Source: Yamagishiella unicocca (Eukaryota; Chlorophyta; Chlorophyceae; Chlamydomonadales; Volvocaceae). Taken from it: 64,000 bases of DNA. Numbering within the stretch: position 1 is the first letter of the stretch; every line of letters starts with the position of its first letter. A program made the translations under genes and the position numbers. The notes beneath the pieces are model-generated. The model was not told the origin of the DNA. It saw only the letters and a program-made list of their open reading frames with translations, and did not search any database. This document shows positions 1 through 11,558 of this stretch, in pieces. Location: NCBI GenBank assembly GCA_003116995.1, contig BDSL01000036.1, positions 372,001 through 436,000 of the forward strand, given 5' to 3'.

Positions 1-300
1 CCCATGGCGCGTTCGGTCCTCATTAGGAGCGACTACGGTGACAATTCCCTCCTCGCCAGGCGCGGAATACGATGCCCCCATTTCCCATGATAAAACGAAG
101 ACAAGAGACAACCTCACGAAAATATACTTATCTCACGTCATTAGTCAAGGTACGGAATTATAAACTTAAACGTGGACAGTTGGACTGACGGGATCTGCTT
201 TATAGCGCTACTTCATACCTTACCACGCAATTTATTTGTACTGATATGGTAACTCGTCCTTACTGCTGGTATTTGACATGTAGCAGAGAGCGGACCCGTG
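1..300. other. upstream flank, no gene seen
   Basis: This AT-richer stretch lies before the first coding exon of the exostosin-like gene. It presumably holds that gene's promoter and 5' UTR. I see no convincing TATA box, RNA gene or coding exon in it. Confidence 0.4.
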
Positions 301-3300
301 ATGCGTGCCTCATTGCCGCACCTAGGATTGGCCGGGCTGGTGCTCCAATGCCTCGTTATAACAGTAATATGCAGGGTTGACTCGCCTTTTTCACGGCATG
401 TGGGAAGAGTTTGCCTCGAGAAATGCACGGAAAACGGAAACTGCAACGGTAGGGCCGGCCCCTATCCTTCGCCTCTCCTCCTCCGCGTCCATATGTATGT
501 GCCTGACCATACTGCGACTCATGCCCTCCCGTGGCTCTCACCTCATCCTCGCCCTGCCTACCGAGCAGGCGACACCGGGCAGTGCGACTGTGCGTTTGGG
601 TATGAAGGTGAGAGGGTGCGGGCCGGGTGGTTACACGTGTCTGGCGTCACAGACACGTCAGTCACTTCCTCTGGTGTAACGACAAGCGACAAAGGCTGTC
701 TGGCACCAGCAAGGAGATAGTCCCCAAGAAATCCCACACCACGTGCCCAGCCTTTACGCAACCCGGGGTCTTGAATCCGTCCCCATCCGGTCTCGGCCGT
801 CCTCTCCTCCCTTTTCCTCAACCTTCGTGTCCCTCGTCATCTACTCACTGCATACTGTAGGCCGCCTTATGACCCGGTGCCCCCACTTTCCTCGCGTTTT
901 GCCCTCCCGGCCTTCCGACCTCCCTCCCATCCCTTTGCATCTCAAAACTTCTGTTTCAAACGGTTTTTCGGACATCCACGGGTTTCCCTCGAACCTCCCA
1001 TCCCTTCCCATTCCCCGTTTCGCTCCTCACCCAACCCGACTGGACCCAGGCCCCGCCTGTGAGCACCGCGTCATGCCCGCCTGCCACACCTCCCTCGCGA
1101 TCCGCTCGCCCCCCTTGTACGGCACCTGGTCCCTCAAGAACTGCAACTGCTTCCGGCAGCTCGCCAGGGTGGGTGTCGCCCTTCCCTTACTCCCACCCTC
1201 GGCTCACCGCAAGCTGTGGCGCCTCCAGCGGTCTGACCCAGTTTAAACGACCCCTCATCCAACCCAAGTGCTGGTGGTACCGACACGCCCGCAGATCGGC
1301 TGTCCGCCGGTAGGCGACCGGGAGTGCCTGTACGACGCCCTGTGGAACGTGTCGATGGCGTGTTTTGAAGTGGAAGGACTGGTTTCGGAGCAGCAGACGT
1401 CAGATGTGCCGCGGGAGGGCTTCGCGCACCCGTCTCTGCGCTGGTGGGTCGCAACATTAGCGGTTGTGGTGGTTAGGAGCTTGTCGCTGAATGGCATGTG
1501 GGCCCGGGCGCGTATCTTGCGCTCGTCGTCGTGCCTGTCGCTGTCCTCTGCTGCTGCGACTCACAGCGAGCATCAAGCGCCCACACCCCGTGCGGCTCCG
1601 GTGCTGCCTCCTGACCAACCAGGTACTGGGGCCAGCCGCTGCTGGGCTCTGACGCCATGAACCGCACCGCACCGCCAACCCACCACCTGCTGCCCAACAA
1701 CCTGTACCAGCTGCCGCTGGACGCGTGCCCGCTGAGGTACCGGGGTGATCAATGATGAACAAGGATCCAGATCCGGGGTTGGATCCGGACGCCCCCACCT
1801 GCCCGGCGGTATGGAGGTTGTCCAATGATTGGTTGCAATTGGGGATTGCGGCCACCTGGGCCAACCCGAACCCCTCCAAGCACACTACACCCACACATCC
1901 CGTCCTTATTGGTGTTGGCCCGTTGTCCCCTTTACCCCCTATCCCCCCCTGTCCCCCCGTTGTCCCCTCCCCCCCCCTATCCCCCCGTTGTCCCCTCCCC
2001 CCCTATCCCCGCTCCCCCCCTATCCCCCCGGCGGCCCCGGCCATCCCCGCGCAGGTGCAGCGAGCGAGGTTTCTGTGGCGGCCAGTCCGCTGATTCCTCA
2101 ACAGGCACCTGCACGTGCGTGTCGTCGTACACTGGCGAGATGTGCGAGAAGCCGGTGCAGGAGGACTGCTACCTGTAGGTGCGGGTTGTGGGTGGGCTTG
2201 GCGGTTGCGGGCGTTGCCCTGTCATCCCCCTTCCTGCCTCCTTCCTCCCCTCCCGACAACCCCATGTTGATTTCCCGCTCCCTTATGCCTCCTCCGCTAT
2301 TGCGACGTCCATACCGCCCATTTATGTTTTTGCCATGGCCCCTCGCTCCTCCTTTCTCACCAAGACTCTTCCTGGCATCCTCACCACCGCCGCCATCACC
2401 AATGCTGTCCCGCAGGTCTTGCGCCGGCGGGGCGCGGGCCGGCCTGCCCAACGGCACCTGCATACAGGGCTTCTGCCACTGTCCCGCGGGTCGCTGGGGG
2501 CTGGCGTGCACCCGGGACGAGTACTACACCAGCTCCGGAGGCAAGCGGGGGCGGGGACGGGGCCCGCCCTTCGCTCCTTTCACTGCCTGGATCTGTTTCC
2601 ATGCCGCCCCTCGCTCCTCAAACCAGGCGACCTCCGCATCGCAACCCCCCCTTTGCCGCGCCCCTGTCTGCCCCGCCCCCCCCGGTCCCTCCGGCTCCGG
2701 AACCTGTCTCAAGGCTGGCTACCCTCCCACGCCGGTCTGCGCATCTTCGTGTACACGCTGCCGATGAACGTGGTGCACCCGAAATACAATGACGGGATGT
2801 GAGCGGTGGAGGGGGGCGGGGAGCGGAAACGGGCGTGGCTGCAGAAACGGGCGGGGCGGGGGGCTCGGGGCTGGTGCCATTGAGGGGACCGCAGCCACAA
2901 ACAGCCCTTCGTTACCCAGGCCGTCGTTGTCCGTTCGATGCCGGGCGTCGGGGAATGCGCACTGGTTCGGCGCGGCACATCTGGTGGCAGGGATTGAGGT
3001 GTGTGGACATGCAAATGGACGTAGCATGCATCCAAGGGGACGATTTGCTTTGGGAGGGCAGGGCGCCTCCTCGTATCCCGCCATCGTCCCAACCAGCAAC
3101 AACCACGTCCAACCACGTCCAACCACCCCACCTCTCACGCCTCCCGCAGGTTCTCTTTGGACTCCATGTACCTGGCTGAGCAGGCCTTCACCTCCGAGCT
3201 GCTGGCTGACTCCTCCTCGGGGCTGGTGACCCAGAACCCCTGGGAGGCCAACATGTTCCTGGTGCCCACCTGGTCCTTCTGGCATACGGGTAGGGGGGTG

Positions 3301-6300
3301 CCCACCTGGTCCTTCTGGCACACGGGTAGGGGAGTGCCCTCCTGGTCCTTCTGGCACACGGTTAGGGGAATGGGAGGAACAGAAGAAACCCGTGGTCCGA
3401 TGAAGTACGAAATGGAAATACTAGGCAGAAGGGGAAGGTGGGGAGTGCCCGCCTGGCCCTCCTGACGCACGGGTAGGGGAGTGAGGACGGAGGGGGTACG
3501 CGAATGCAAGAGGGTAGGGAGGAAATCCGTACTATTATATGGGAGGATTTTCAGTGCCAACCCACGGGGGGTTCCTCTCATATCCCTCGCAACGCTGACC
3601 CACAAATCGTTGTCCCAACCACCCTTCCAGGCAACGTGGTGACGCCGCTGCGGCTCTTCCGCCACGTCATCAACCACCTGAAAACCAACTACCCGTTTTG
3701 GGACGGCATGGGCGGCCGCAACCACGTCATGTGGGCCCTGAACGACCGAGGCAGCTGCGACTGGCACCACCTGGAGTCGGACATCAAGCGACCGATCATT
3801 GTGGGTCCGGAGAATGTCGGCCGCGCTGGCGAGAGAGGGGGGACGGCGCTGGCGTGGAGGGCAATCCAAGGTTCTGCGTGAAGACCCGTGGGTCATTGGT
3901 GCAGATGATGGCATGCTTGGATGCCCGCCTCCATCGCGAAGGGATACGCGGCGTGGGACACGACCGCGCGCGGAGAGGCTCAAGGGCGGGTCAGTCCTTA
4001 CCCGTTACCTCTACCGTTGACGGCCGTTCGGGCTCCTGTTTAAGACCCGGCTCCTATTACTTCAACCCCTCGTCACTGCTAACCCTGGCTGCTGCCGGCC
4101 CCCGCACCTGCTACTGGCCGCTGTTGCTGCTACTACTGGCCGCAGATGACCCACTTCGGCCAGACTCCTCGGCGGCCCGGCGTGCACCTGCTGATGGGGT
4201 CGGAGGAGGTGGCGGAGCTGCTGCGGGTGCACCACAAGGCCATCAAGAGGGTGCGGCCAGAGCGGGCTGGGGAGGCGAGGGTGGAAAGGAAAGCCGTGAG
4301 CCGGAATCGGAGAGAGACACGGTGTGGGGGGTAGGGAGGAGATTGCCGTGGAGGAGAGGCATGTGCCTGAGTACGTAGAGGGCGGGAAACAGGAATGCGC
4401 GTGTGGGCAGCTGAGGACCGGGGCTGGGGCTGCTAGGGTGGATAATCGGGCTAGGACGCTGGCACCGCTGGTGTGAGGAGCATGGGGCGGGAGGGAAGAG
4501 GCGGGTCCGCTCAGGTCTTGATCTGATCCCCGCGCGTGGATCTCGAAGATCCAAACGAGGGCTGTGTGCTGCCCGAAGTACGCGTACGACGTTAGGGCCA
4601 CTGCGCGCTTATGCTACCCGGATTGGCTCTGCTGCTGCGAGCGCAACTGCTCCCACCTCTGCGCAGACCCAGTGGGAGCCGATGTTTAAGGGATTCTTGA
4701 AGTACACGCACATGGACTCGTACAACGAGCAAATGCCGTGCTACAGGTGGGACCGGTGCGGAGGTCACTGCGGGGTTGGCTACGGTTGCGGTAGGTTGTT
4801 GCGCGTGACGTGAATTGCTGCGGGGAGAGAAGGAGAAGGGGGATGCATGGCTAGGGGTGAGGGTGGCAGAGGAGGTGGTGATGCGGGCAAGACGCGGGAA
4901 GGCGAGGACTTGGCGGCGCCGCAGCGACCCGTGGGTCGCGGCATTTTGTCGCTCTGCCCCTTCCTGTCCGCGCGCCGGCCCCCTCCTCTCCCCACCTATC
5001 CAGGCCGGAGAAGGACGTGGTGGTGCCGCCCGTGACCCCCCACTGGGTGATGCGCTACAACGACTTGGTGTACGGCAACAACCACGACAGGTTCAACCGC
5101 TCAGTGCACCGCGGCGTCACCTTCTTCTTCGCGGGCAGCAACAGGTGGCCACTACTGCCGTACCGGTTGTTGCCACACCCGCGCTATCGTTACTGCTGCC
5201 ACCTCTGTATTCCAATGTGGGCGCTGCGAATGGCAGCTGGAATCCCCGGCATCCGTGGAGTGCCGAGGTGTTGAGCAGCCCCTGACCCATGGGTCGATCT
5301 GCAAACTGCATACAAGTGCTGGCTCGACCCACTAGCCCCCCGCTGCCGCCACCCGACAGCCGCATACCATACCCCTCCCCAAGAACCCACTAAAGCGCGT
5401 GTCCAAAAAATATTCGCCTGCTAGTCCTAAGCTCCGTTTCCTTGCCCGTATATCGCGTCATCGGGTCTTCTCGCCAACCCAAACCCCTACCCACCCTTGC
5501 AGGGCCGACCAGATGTTCTATAGCCAGGGCGTACGACAAGCGATCGCGCACGTCACGGGGCCCATCGGCACGGAGAGGCACCTGTGGGAGCGGCCCGACT
5601 TCCTAATTAATCCCTTAGGTACGACCCAGTAGGGCCAAGAAACAGGGAGGGGGCGCGCCGCAGCGGCCCCTCTGACCCCGCTGTCAGTTGGTGTGAAAAT
5701 AAAATCGATCTCACACACACACAAACATATTGCATGTGGGAAATCACCGAAGTCATTCGCCACGCGTGGAGGCACGGCCCACTCGTTGGTACCTTGGTAT
5801 CATGCACCCGGGCACAGATGGCCAATCTTGATGACAGTTACCGTGCCCTGGTTGCCGCCCGCTGCGTCGCCCCTCAAAGGCCACCCCAAGGCCACCATGG
5901 CGCGGTCCAAGTTCTGCCTGGCGCCCAGCGGCTGGGGCTGGGGGATCCGGCTGGCCGAGGCGGTGGCGGTGGGCTGCGTGCCCGTCATCGTACAGGACCA
6001 TGTGTACCAGGTAGGCTCAAGGGAGGGAGATTGGGGGATACATTTCGCTGCGGGCGGCGTCGCAATGGCGGAGGGTGTGCGAGGCGGGGACCGCATGCGT
6101 GTGTTTTGGCGGGGGGGGGGAAGGGGGGGATACGACAGGGTACGTGCATGAAGGGCCACAACGTCGCGCGGCATGCCTCACTGCAGCCTTATTAACACGC
6201 ACGTGCTCGTGCCGCTGCGGCCGCCGCCGTCGTCGCCTCGCCGTCGCCACCGCGTCTTACGATACGGCAGTTCCTTTGGGATGTGCTGCCGTACGACCAG

Positions 6301-6834
6301 TTCAGTGTCGTCGTCGGCCGCCGCGACCTGCACCGCCTGCCGGAGATCCTCGACTCCATTTCGCCCCACGAGCTGGCGGCGCTGCAGGACGGGCTGGCGA
6401 GGTGGCACAGGTGCGGCGGCCCAGTGAGGCTGGCCAGAAACGTGATGGCTTCCATTCAGAGTCAGGAGGCGTAGGACCCCTCACCCTTGCCTGGCTTTTC
6501 TGCAATTGCAACACTCGTCCTCACACCCCCACCCGGCATGCACCAGCTCACCTCCTGGCGGTCCATTTGCGCGTGTCGATGCTGCCCCGCCCCGTACGTG
6601 GCCGCCGTCCACAGCCCTAGCGTACGCCAGGCTAACGTTGCCCTTTGGCTCCTAGTCACTTGCTCATAGCCTGCCGCCCTTTTGCACATATGCCTGCTAC
6701 TCGCCGCACGCGCTTTTTGCTCCGGACATAGGGCCCTCCTGTACCGGCACCAGAGTCCCCACGGCCTGGCCTACAACTTCACCGTCCTGGCCTTGCGCCG
6801 CCGCCTGACCAGCCTGCGAAGCGCACACTACTGA
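301..6834 (+). CDS. EGF-module exostosin-like (GT47) glycosyltransferase
   Basis: A 17-exon model of about 658 residues: 301-448, 569-607, 1050-1168, 1295-1443, 1623-1736, 2055-2174, 2416-2540, 2714-2798, 3150-3289, 3631-3800, 4146-4208 (end uncertain), 4673-4746, 5004-5144, 5503-5618, 5880-6010, 6271-6410, 6732-6834. The start is the ATG at 301, followed by a hydrophobic segment at residues 5-24 (signal peptide or type II anchor). Residues about 35-270 are Cys-rich with EGF-like spacing, for example CTENGNCNG and CTCVSSYTGEMCE. The exostosin domain starts near residue 280 (LRIFVYTLP) and includes NPWEANMFLVPTWSFWHTG, the family block KFCLAPSGWGWGIRLAEAV and GCVPVIVQD. Family members are inverting Golgi/ER glycosyltransferases. 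In volvocine algae EGF-plus-exostosin proteins are numerous and may modify wall glycoproteins (inference; the substrate cannot be read from sequence). The intron after 2540 uses a GC donor (G|GCAAGC). The end of exon 11 is ambiguous: three possible phase-0 donors exist. Confidence 0.88.
1915..2040 (+). repeat. C-rich low-complexity intron tract
   Basis: The tract is made of runs such as CCCCCCTATCCCCC and GTCCCCTCCCCCC, lying in the intron just before the EGF-like exon at 2055. It forms an extended polypyrimidine tract ahead of the acceptor GCGCAG. No coding role is seen. Confidence 0.7.
3262..3480 (+). repeat. 36-bp tandem repeat copying an exon end and its splice donor
   Basis: Copies start at about 3262, 3298 and 3334, with a fourth diverged copy at about 3445. 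Each reads GTGCCC(A/T)CCTGGTCCTTCT, then GGCAYACGGGTAGGGG or a variant. The first copy is the 3' end of the exon encoding VPTWSFWHTG plus its GTAGGG donor; the others lie inside the intron. The period is a multiple of three, so use of the second donor would add 12 residues without a frameshift. Confidence 0.85.
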
Positions 6835-8130
6835 CACACCGAGGCAGACCGCCAGCAGCTTGCCAGGGCTCCTGCGTTCTGCGGGAATTTGAGTCCAGAG
6901 CCTTGCAAGCGGGTCGACACTAAACATATACGTTACCCTATGTGGCGGCGCCTACAATCGATACTATGAATTTGTGTGGTGGTGCCAACGTTCGTGTTCC
7001 TACTATCGGTCGGTTTACCGGTAGTAGAAGGAAATGTCGGTCACGTCCAAAGCGCCAAAGCGTGTGTACTGTTACGATTGTGTGGTGGAGCCAACGCAGT
7101 GCTGTGCGCAGGGTTCAGGCTTAGATGGGGACACGATGACTCTGCAATCACCGCGGGGATTTGCTTTAAGCCCCTCTAGCTGGGAGTACATCTGGCTGCA
7201 GCTACCCATGAGACATGATGTATATTCGTGACGCGGCTTGGAGTGTGGGCACACGATTCGTGACACCAGACGGCTGCAGGTTGGACCTGATCTACCGGTA
7301 TCTTCAGATTAGTTAAGCAATTTCCGAAATAAATAAGTGTGTTGTGTCCGCCAATTGATTGGTGAAAACTGCATTACTATCTTTTAGACAGATACACAGG
7401 TCCAACACATCTTTACAGAATACCCCAGTTCCGAGCATCAGGATTACGTTGCCCACCTCCCACGCGGATACTGCAGCCAATGCAGCCCGTTCGCGGCTTT
7501 CGCAGCTTTCGCCCCCTCATTGCCCTTACGGGCCCTGTCCCTCACCTCGGCTCGGCCTAGTTCCGTGGGAGGCCTTACACGCCTACAAACGCCACTGCCT
7601 GCACCAGCAGCCCATTATGGCTGCGAACGAGTGCAACTAGCGGCCATCCCAAAGAGTCGAGACTCCACTCACCGTGTGCGACGCGTCTTACGACGGGCAT
7701 TTTCGCTCGCGCTTTCGCTCCGTGTGTTCCTGCCCCGTGAACAAACCAACTCACTCCCATCAGGTCTGTTGTCCAATCTTTCCCATCATCTCGATAATCC
7801 GCACTCATCCCATTCAACCGCACGGGTCATCGTTCACCTTCGCACGAATAGACACGCATTAAATGGTTCATCTCGTCAACTTGACACGTCGTACTGTACC
7901 CTCAGCTGCGAGGAATGATACACACCGTCTTCACCCGTAGCTGTCCGTTCTGTCACTTTACCATCGACGTTGCACATGTGTCCTCCGATGACCATCCCTC
8001 CACTTGGCATACGGTAAACTCAGCGGAGCATCAACTCATCCAAGGCTGCACCAGCCAGCGCCGCCCCCAGCCCCTGTCCCGGCCCCAGTCTCAAACCCGG
8101 AACCCAGACGCCGCTGCGCCACAAAGCTGA
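6835..8130. other. intergenic between convergent genes
   Basis: The exostosin-like gene ends at 6834 and the minus-strand gene ends at 8131, so this holds both 3' regions. A TTACA (TGTAA on the minus strand) at 7575-7579 could be a poly(A) signal for the minus-strand gene. A short direct repeat (GTGTGGTGGTGCCAACG and GTGTGGTGGAGCCAACG) lies at about 6975 and 7081. No further gene is supported. Confidence 0.4.
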
Positions 8131-10477
8131 TTATTGCTTTGAAGGTGGCTTGCGAAAGAAGCCCTTCGGGGGCGGCCCGTGCTCGCCCTCGATCTGTTGC
8201 GTATGGTACAGGATGGCCATGAGGGCGGCCTGATCCCGAAACTCCAGCCCAGGCCCGGCAGCCAGTTCGGCGCCGCGCTCTCCCGACCAGATGCTCAGCA
8301 CCTGTGGTGACGAGGTTGCAAGAATAGGTTGGGTCAGATGCGGGTTGAATGTAGACGTATTGACAAGGGGAGGATGGCCCCAGGGCGCACCATGCGGCCA
8401 CGGGGGTAGATGCATTGATATAGCACGCGCCGGTTTCTTTCGAGGATCGCTTTTGCCTCATGTTGAAGGTGCGATGCAAAGCTCGCCTGTCCACGGCTGT
8501 TCAGCTCCAATCCCCTCAGAGACCCGCGGGTCAGCGCACCTGGTCGCGGATGTTGAAGCCCACCTCCTCCAGCGTCCCCAGCAGGCCCAACTGCGCAACT
8601 CCCTTGAGCTCCTTTTCCGCGAGAACGTCTTGGAATCCAGTCACGACGCAAGGAGCGGGGGCATGGGAGCGGCGTCAGCACCACCAGCTAGCGATGTACC
8701 TGCCGCACACCGCCACCATCCCCGTAGCATCACGGGTCAGCAGGTCTGGGGTCCTACTCCTACCCCGTGCTCCCCAGGCCTCCTTGGAGGCCTTTCGCCG
8801 TCCTCCCCTCTTGACGCGCCCCCTGTCCCGGACTCACCATCGTCCAGCCATGGCACGGAGGCCAGCACCTCGAATACCTCGTCCAGCTTCTTGATCTCGG
8901 CGCTCATGGCCTCCAGGCTGGCGTACTTTTGCTCGCTGGGGGACAACGACATTGGTGTGTCATCCTCGTCGTCGTCATCCTCCTCGCCCACCTGGCCATC
9001 GCCGCCTGCAGCTCACGTACATGCGGGTGGTGGTGGTGGGGTTTGTGGGGCCGGTCAAGAGCGTGTACGACAGGGCCGGCGGACTCCAGGCGTACTACCG
9101 ATACCTTCAAGGACCACAACATGTTCAGGATCGGGGGAAAGAGAGACAGGAGGGACAGGAGGGTCGCAAAGGCGGGACGCATGCCCTCGTTCGCGCCTTC
9201 ACCGCTGCCAAGAGCAACCCCAGCATCGCCGCCACCCACCCCGCTCCAGGTCCTTGTTGCTCTCCACGATGCGCCTCGCAATATCCGCCGGGCTCTCACG
9301 AGTTGTGCCCCAGCTGTCGTCCAGGGAGGGGCCCACGTGCTGCACCCCGGCAGTGAAACTGTCGTCGCTGCTACTGCTGCTGCCGCCACCACCGCTGCTG
9401 CGGCCGCCGTCCCCGCTGCGGCGCGCCGCTGCCGCCGCGGCCTGTAGCATGTCCGAGAAAGCCTCCATCTGATAGCCGGGCTCCGCGCGGGGCGGCTTGG
9501 AGAGGTCCTCCTCCTCAATGTCGTGATCGCCTGTCACAGCACCGCACACCGCGAAACTCTTACTGAAGGAGTCAAGTATATACGCGGGTGCACTGATCAT
9601 CTATTGCATCATCTATTCGCCACCGCCGCATAGAGAAACTCCACCGCAAGTTGCGGCGTCGCCATGGGCTGTGCCCGACTCCACCCGTCACCTCGTGCAT
9701 TAGGCCTCACCTCCAGCGGCTGCTCCTCCTGCCCTGCTACTCCCGGCTGCGCCTCCCCTATTCGCGGCCCCTAGGGACAGGCCCACGGGCATGCCCTGTG
9801 AGGCCATCAATCGCGACATGGGGTCCTCCAACACCTACAAAACGAGGCGGAGCATGGGTTGAGGGGTCGGGCAATGGGCAGTCATGGACGACTGGGAGAT
9901 GTACTTTCTGCGGTTTGGCGAGACATGACAGGCGCAGGTGAAGATCTGGCTGGAGTCCGCGATGGTTGCAAGAAAGACGAGGCCAGCAGGGATAGCAAGG
10001 ACTCGCTGTGTCCAAAGGCTTTCAAGTGGACAGCCGTAGATGTCTCAGTGCGCAGTGGGCACGAAACGCCGTGGCGCCATGGCGCTGTGCTGGAGAGCGG
10101 CCCTGTTGGAACCATGGGGTACGGAAAGTGCACAGCCGACCCTGGCTTCCGCACTGACACCCTACCCGCCGTGCGGCCTCGCCCGCCTCTACCACTTCTG
10201 TCATGGGCTCATGGCCACTGCCGCCGCTGCGGCGTCCCTCCGATGCGGATGCCGCAAAACCACGGGCGTGAGTCAATGATGGCATGCACCGAACCCCCGC
10301 AACCGCTGCTGTCACTGGCTCTGGCGTGACTCCGCCCGGTGCCGCTGCAGCGGGGTGGGTGTTCGGGCGCAGTACTGTGTGCGGCGTGTCGCGCGCCGTC
10401 ATAGCGACCGCAGGCGTAAGCCCTGATGGGCTCCCAGGCTGGCACATAAGCTGCCTGCTACCTGACATGGCTGGCAT
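8131..10477 (-). CDS. unrecognised acidic/low-complexity protein
   Basis: I do not recognise this protein. Six phase-compatible exons give about 384 residues: 10477-10166, 9834-9711, 9530-9240, 9005-8838, 8628-8540, 8301-8131. Exon 1 is the least certain; its ATG at 10477 follows an in-frame stop about 40 bases upstream. Exons 2-6 are well bounded (donors GTGAGG, GTGGGT, GTGAGT, GTGCGC; acceptors TTGTAG, GACAG, TGCAG, CCAAG, CACAG). The middle has Ala and Ser/Gly runs and an acidic stretch GEEDDDDEDDTP. The C-terminal 140 residues look folded and helical (EIKKLDEVFEVLASVPWL; LGTLEEVGFNIRDQVLSIW) and end in a basic tail, FFRKPPSKQ. No membrane segment or catalytic motif is visible. It is divergently arranged with E1 alpha. 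Confidence 0.65.
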
Positions 10478-11558
10478 GGCAGCCGCTGCTATCGCTTCCA
10501 CGTCGCTACACTCCACCTACGAGGCATTTAACCAAGGAGCGTGTTGTGGGTCGGGGCAGAGGCGGATGGGCACCCCTCGACGCATCAGTCGGCTATTGTC
10601 GAAAGGGACAAGCGGCGAGCCAGCTAGCATGCGTCGGTGCGCCAAGACGCATACACCTAGATCGCAATGCCAAACGCAGTACGCGTCACCAAAAGCGACC
10701 CGATCCTACCGCGACCTCCGGGAACGCCGACATGGTTGATCGGGACCAGCCCCCGCGAGCGACTAGTCCCACCGTTCGCCGCATGGTAAAGTGCTGTTAC
10801 AGAAAGTAATAGAATGTCCTTAGTTTTGGCAAGGAGCAGGATGGGACATCGGTGTGTACAATGACGATTGGGAAAAAGGCGAGGATGCAGACAAGAATAT
10901 TGATCTGAGGATAAAAGCTGTATGCAATTATAGTCAACAAAAGGAGCTGGACCGAAGTTTGCGAGACAGTGCGCTTTTGTCCGTACAATTTGCACACGCG
11001 GCGCAGAGATAGCAGGTAGAGCGGCAAGTAATTAGTAGCTGCTCTGCCTGCCCCATTATATACACAAGCCTGGGGTAGAAAACCTAGGCTCGCACCGTGA
11101 CATACAACTGCGTCTCAGGTGCGTGAAGCACAGGGACGTGCGACTGCTGAAAACGCTCGTTGCAACCGCTGAAGCCAGCGAGACTCCCTGTCAATTATGC
11201 TGTTTGCTTTGGTGACGAATCATCGTCCCGATGCTGGCATCCGGCCTTGCTGGGCGGCCGGCCGCGTATGCAAGCAGCCAACGCCTGCATACGCGGCCCA
11301 GAGCCACGCCGCTGTCCAGACCCAATCCAACAACCTTATCCAAGCTTCTCATTTGAAGCTTGGCCTTTTGGCAAGGCATGCGCTGCGAAATTTGGCTCGT
11401 GGGCAACGGTGAAGCAGCATGCGATCCCTATCCTCGTGGACGCGGACAGCAGGCTCTCATGCTTCTGCATCAAGCTACAGCATGAATTTGCCGTCCTAAA
11501 GGCATCTTGTTGATGGCTTTGTCCCATTTCCCGGATGCCGCCTGCAGGTTTCTTCAGG
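10478..11558. promoter_or_regulatory. probable bidirectional promoter region
   Basis: About 1.1 kb lies between the divergent start codons of the unrecognised minus-strand gene and plastid E1 alpha. The centre (about 10790-11050) is clearly AT-richer than the flanks. No element can be named with confidence; the promoter role is inferred only from gene orientation. Confidence 0.4.

Noticed and set aside
10478..10516. Longer N-terminus of the unrecognised gene starting at a GTG
   Set aside because: GTG is not a normal nuclear start, and an in-frame TAG lies just upstream; the first in-frame ATG is at 10477.
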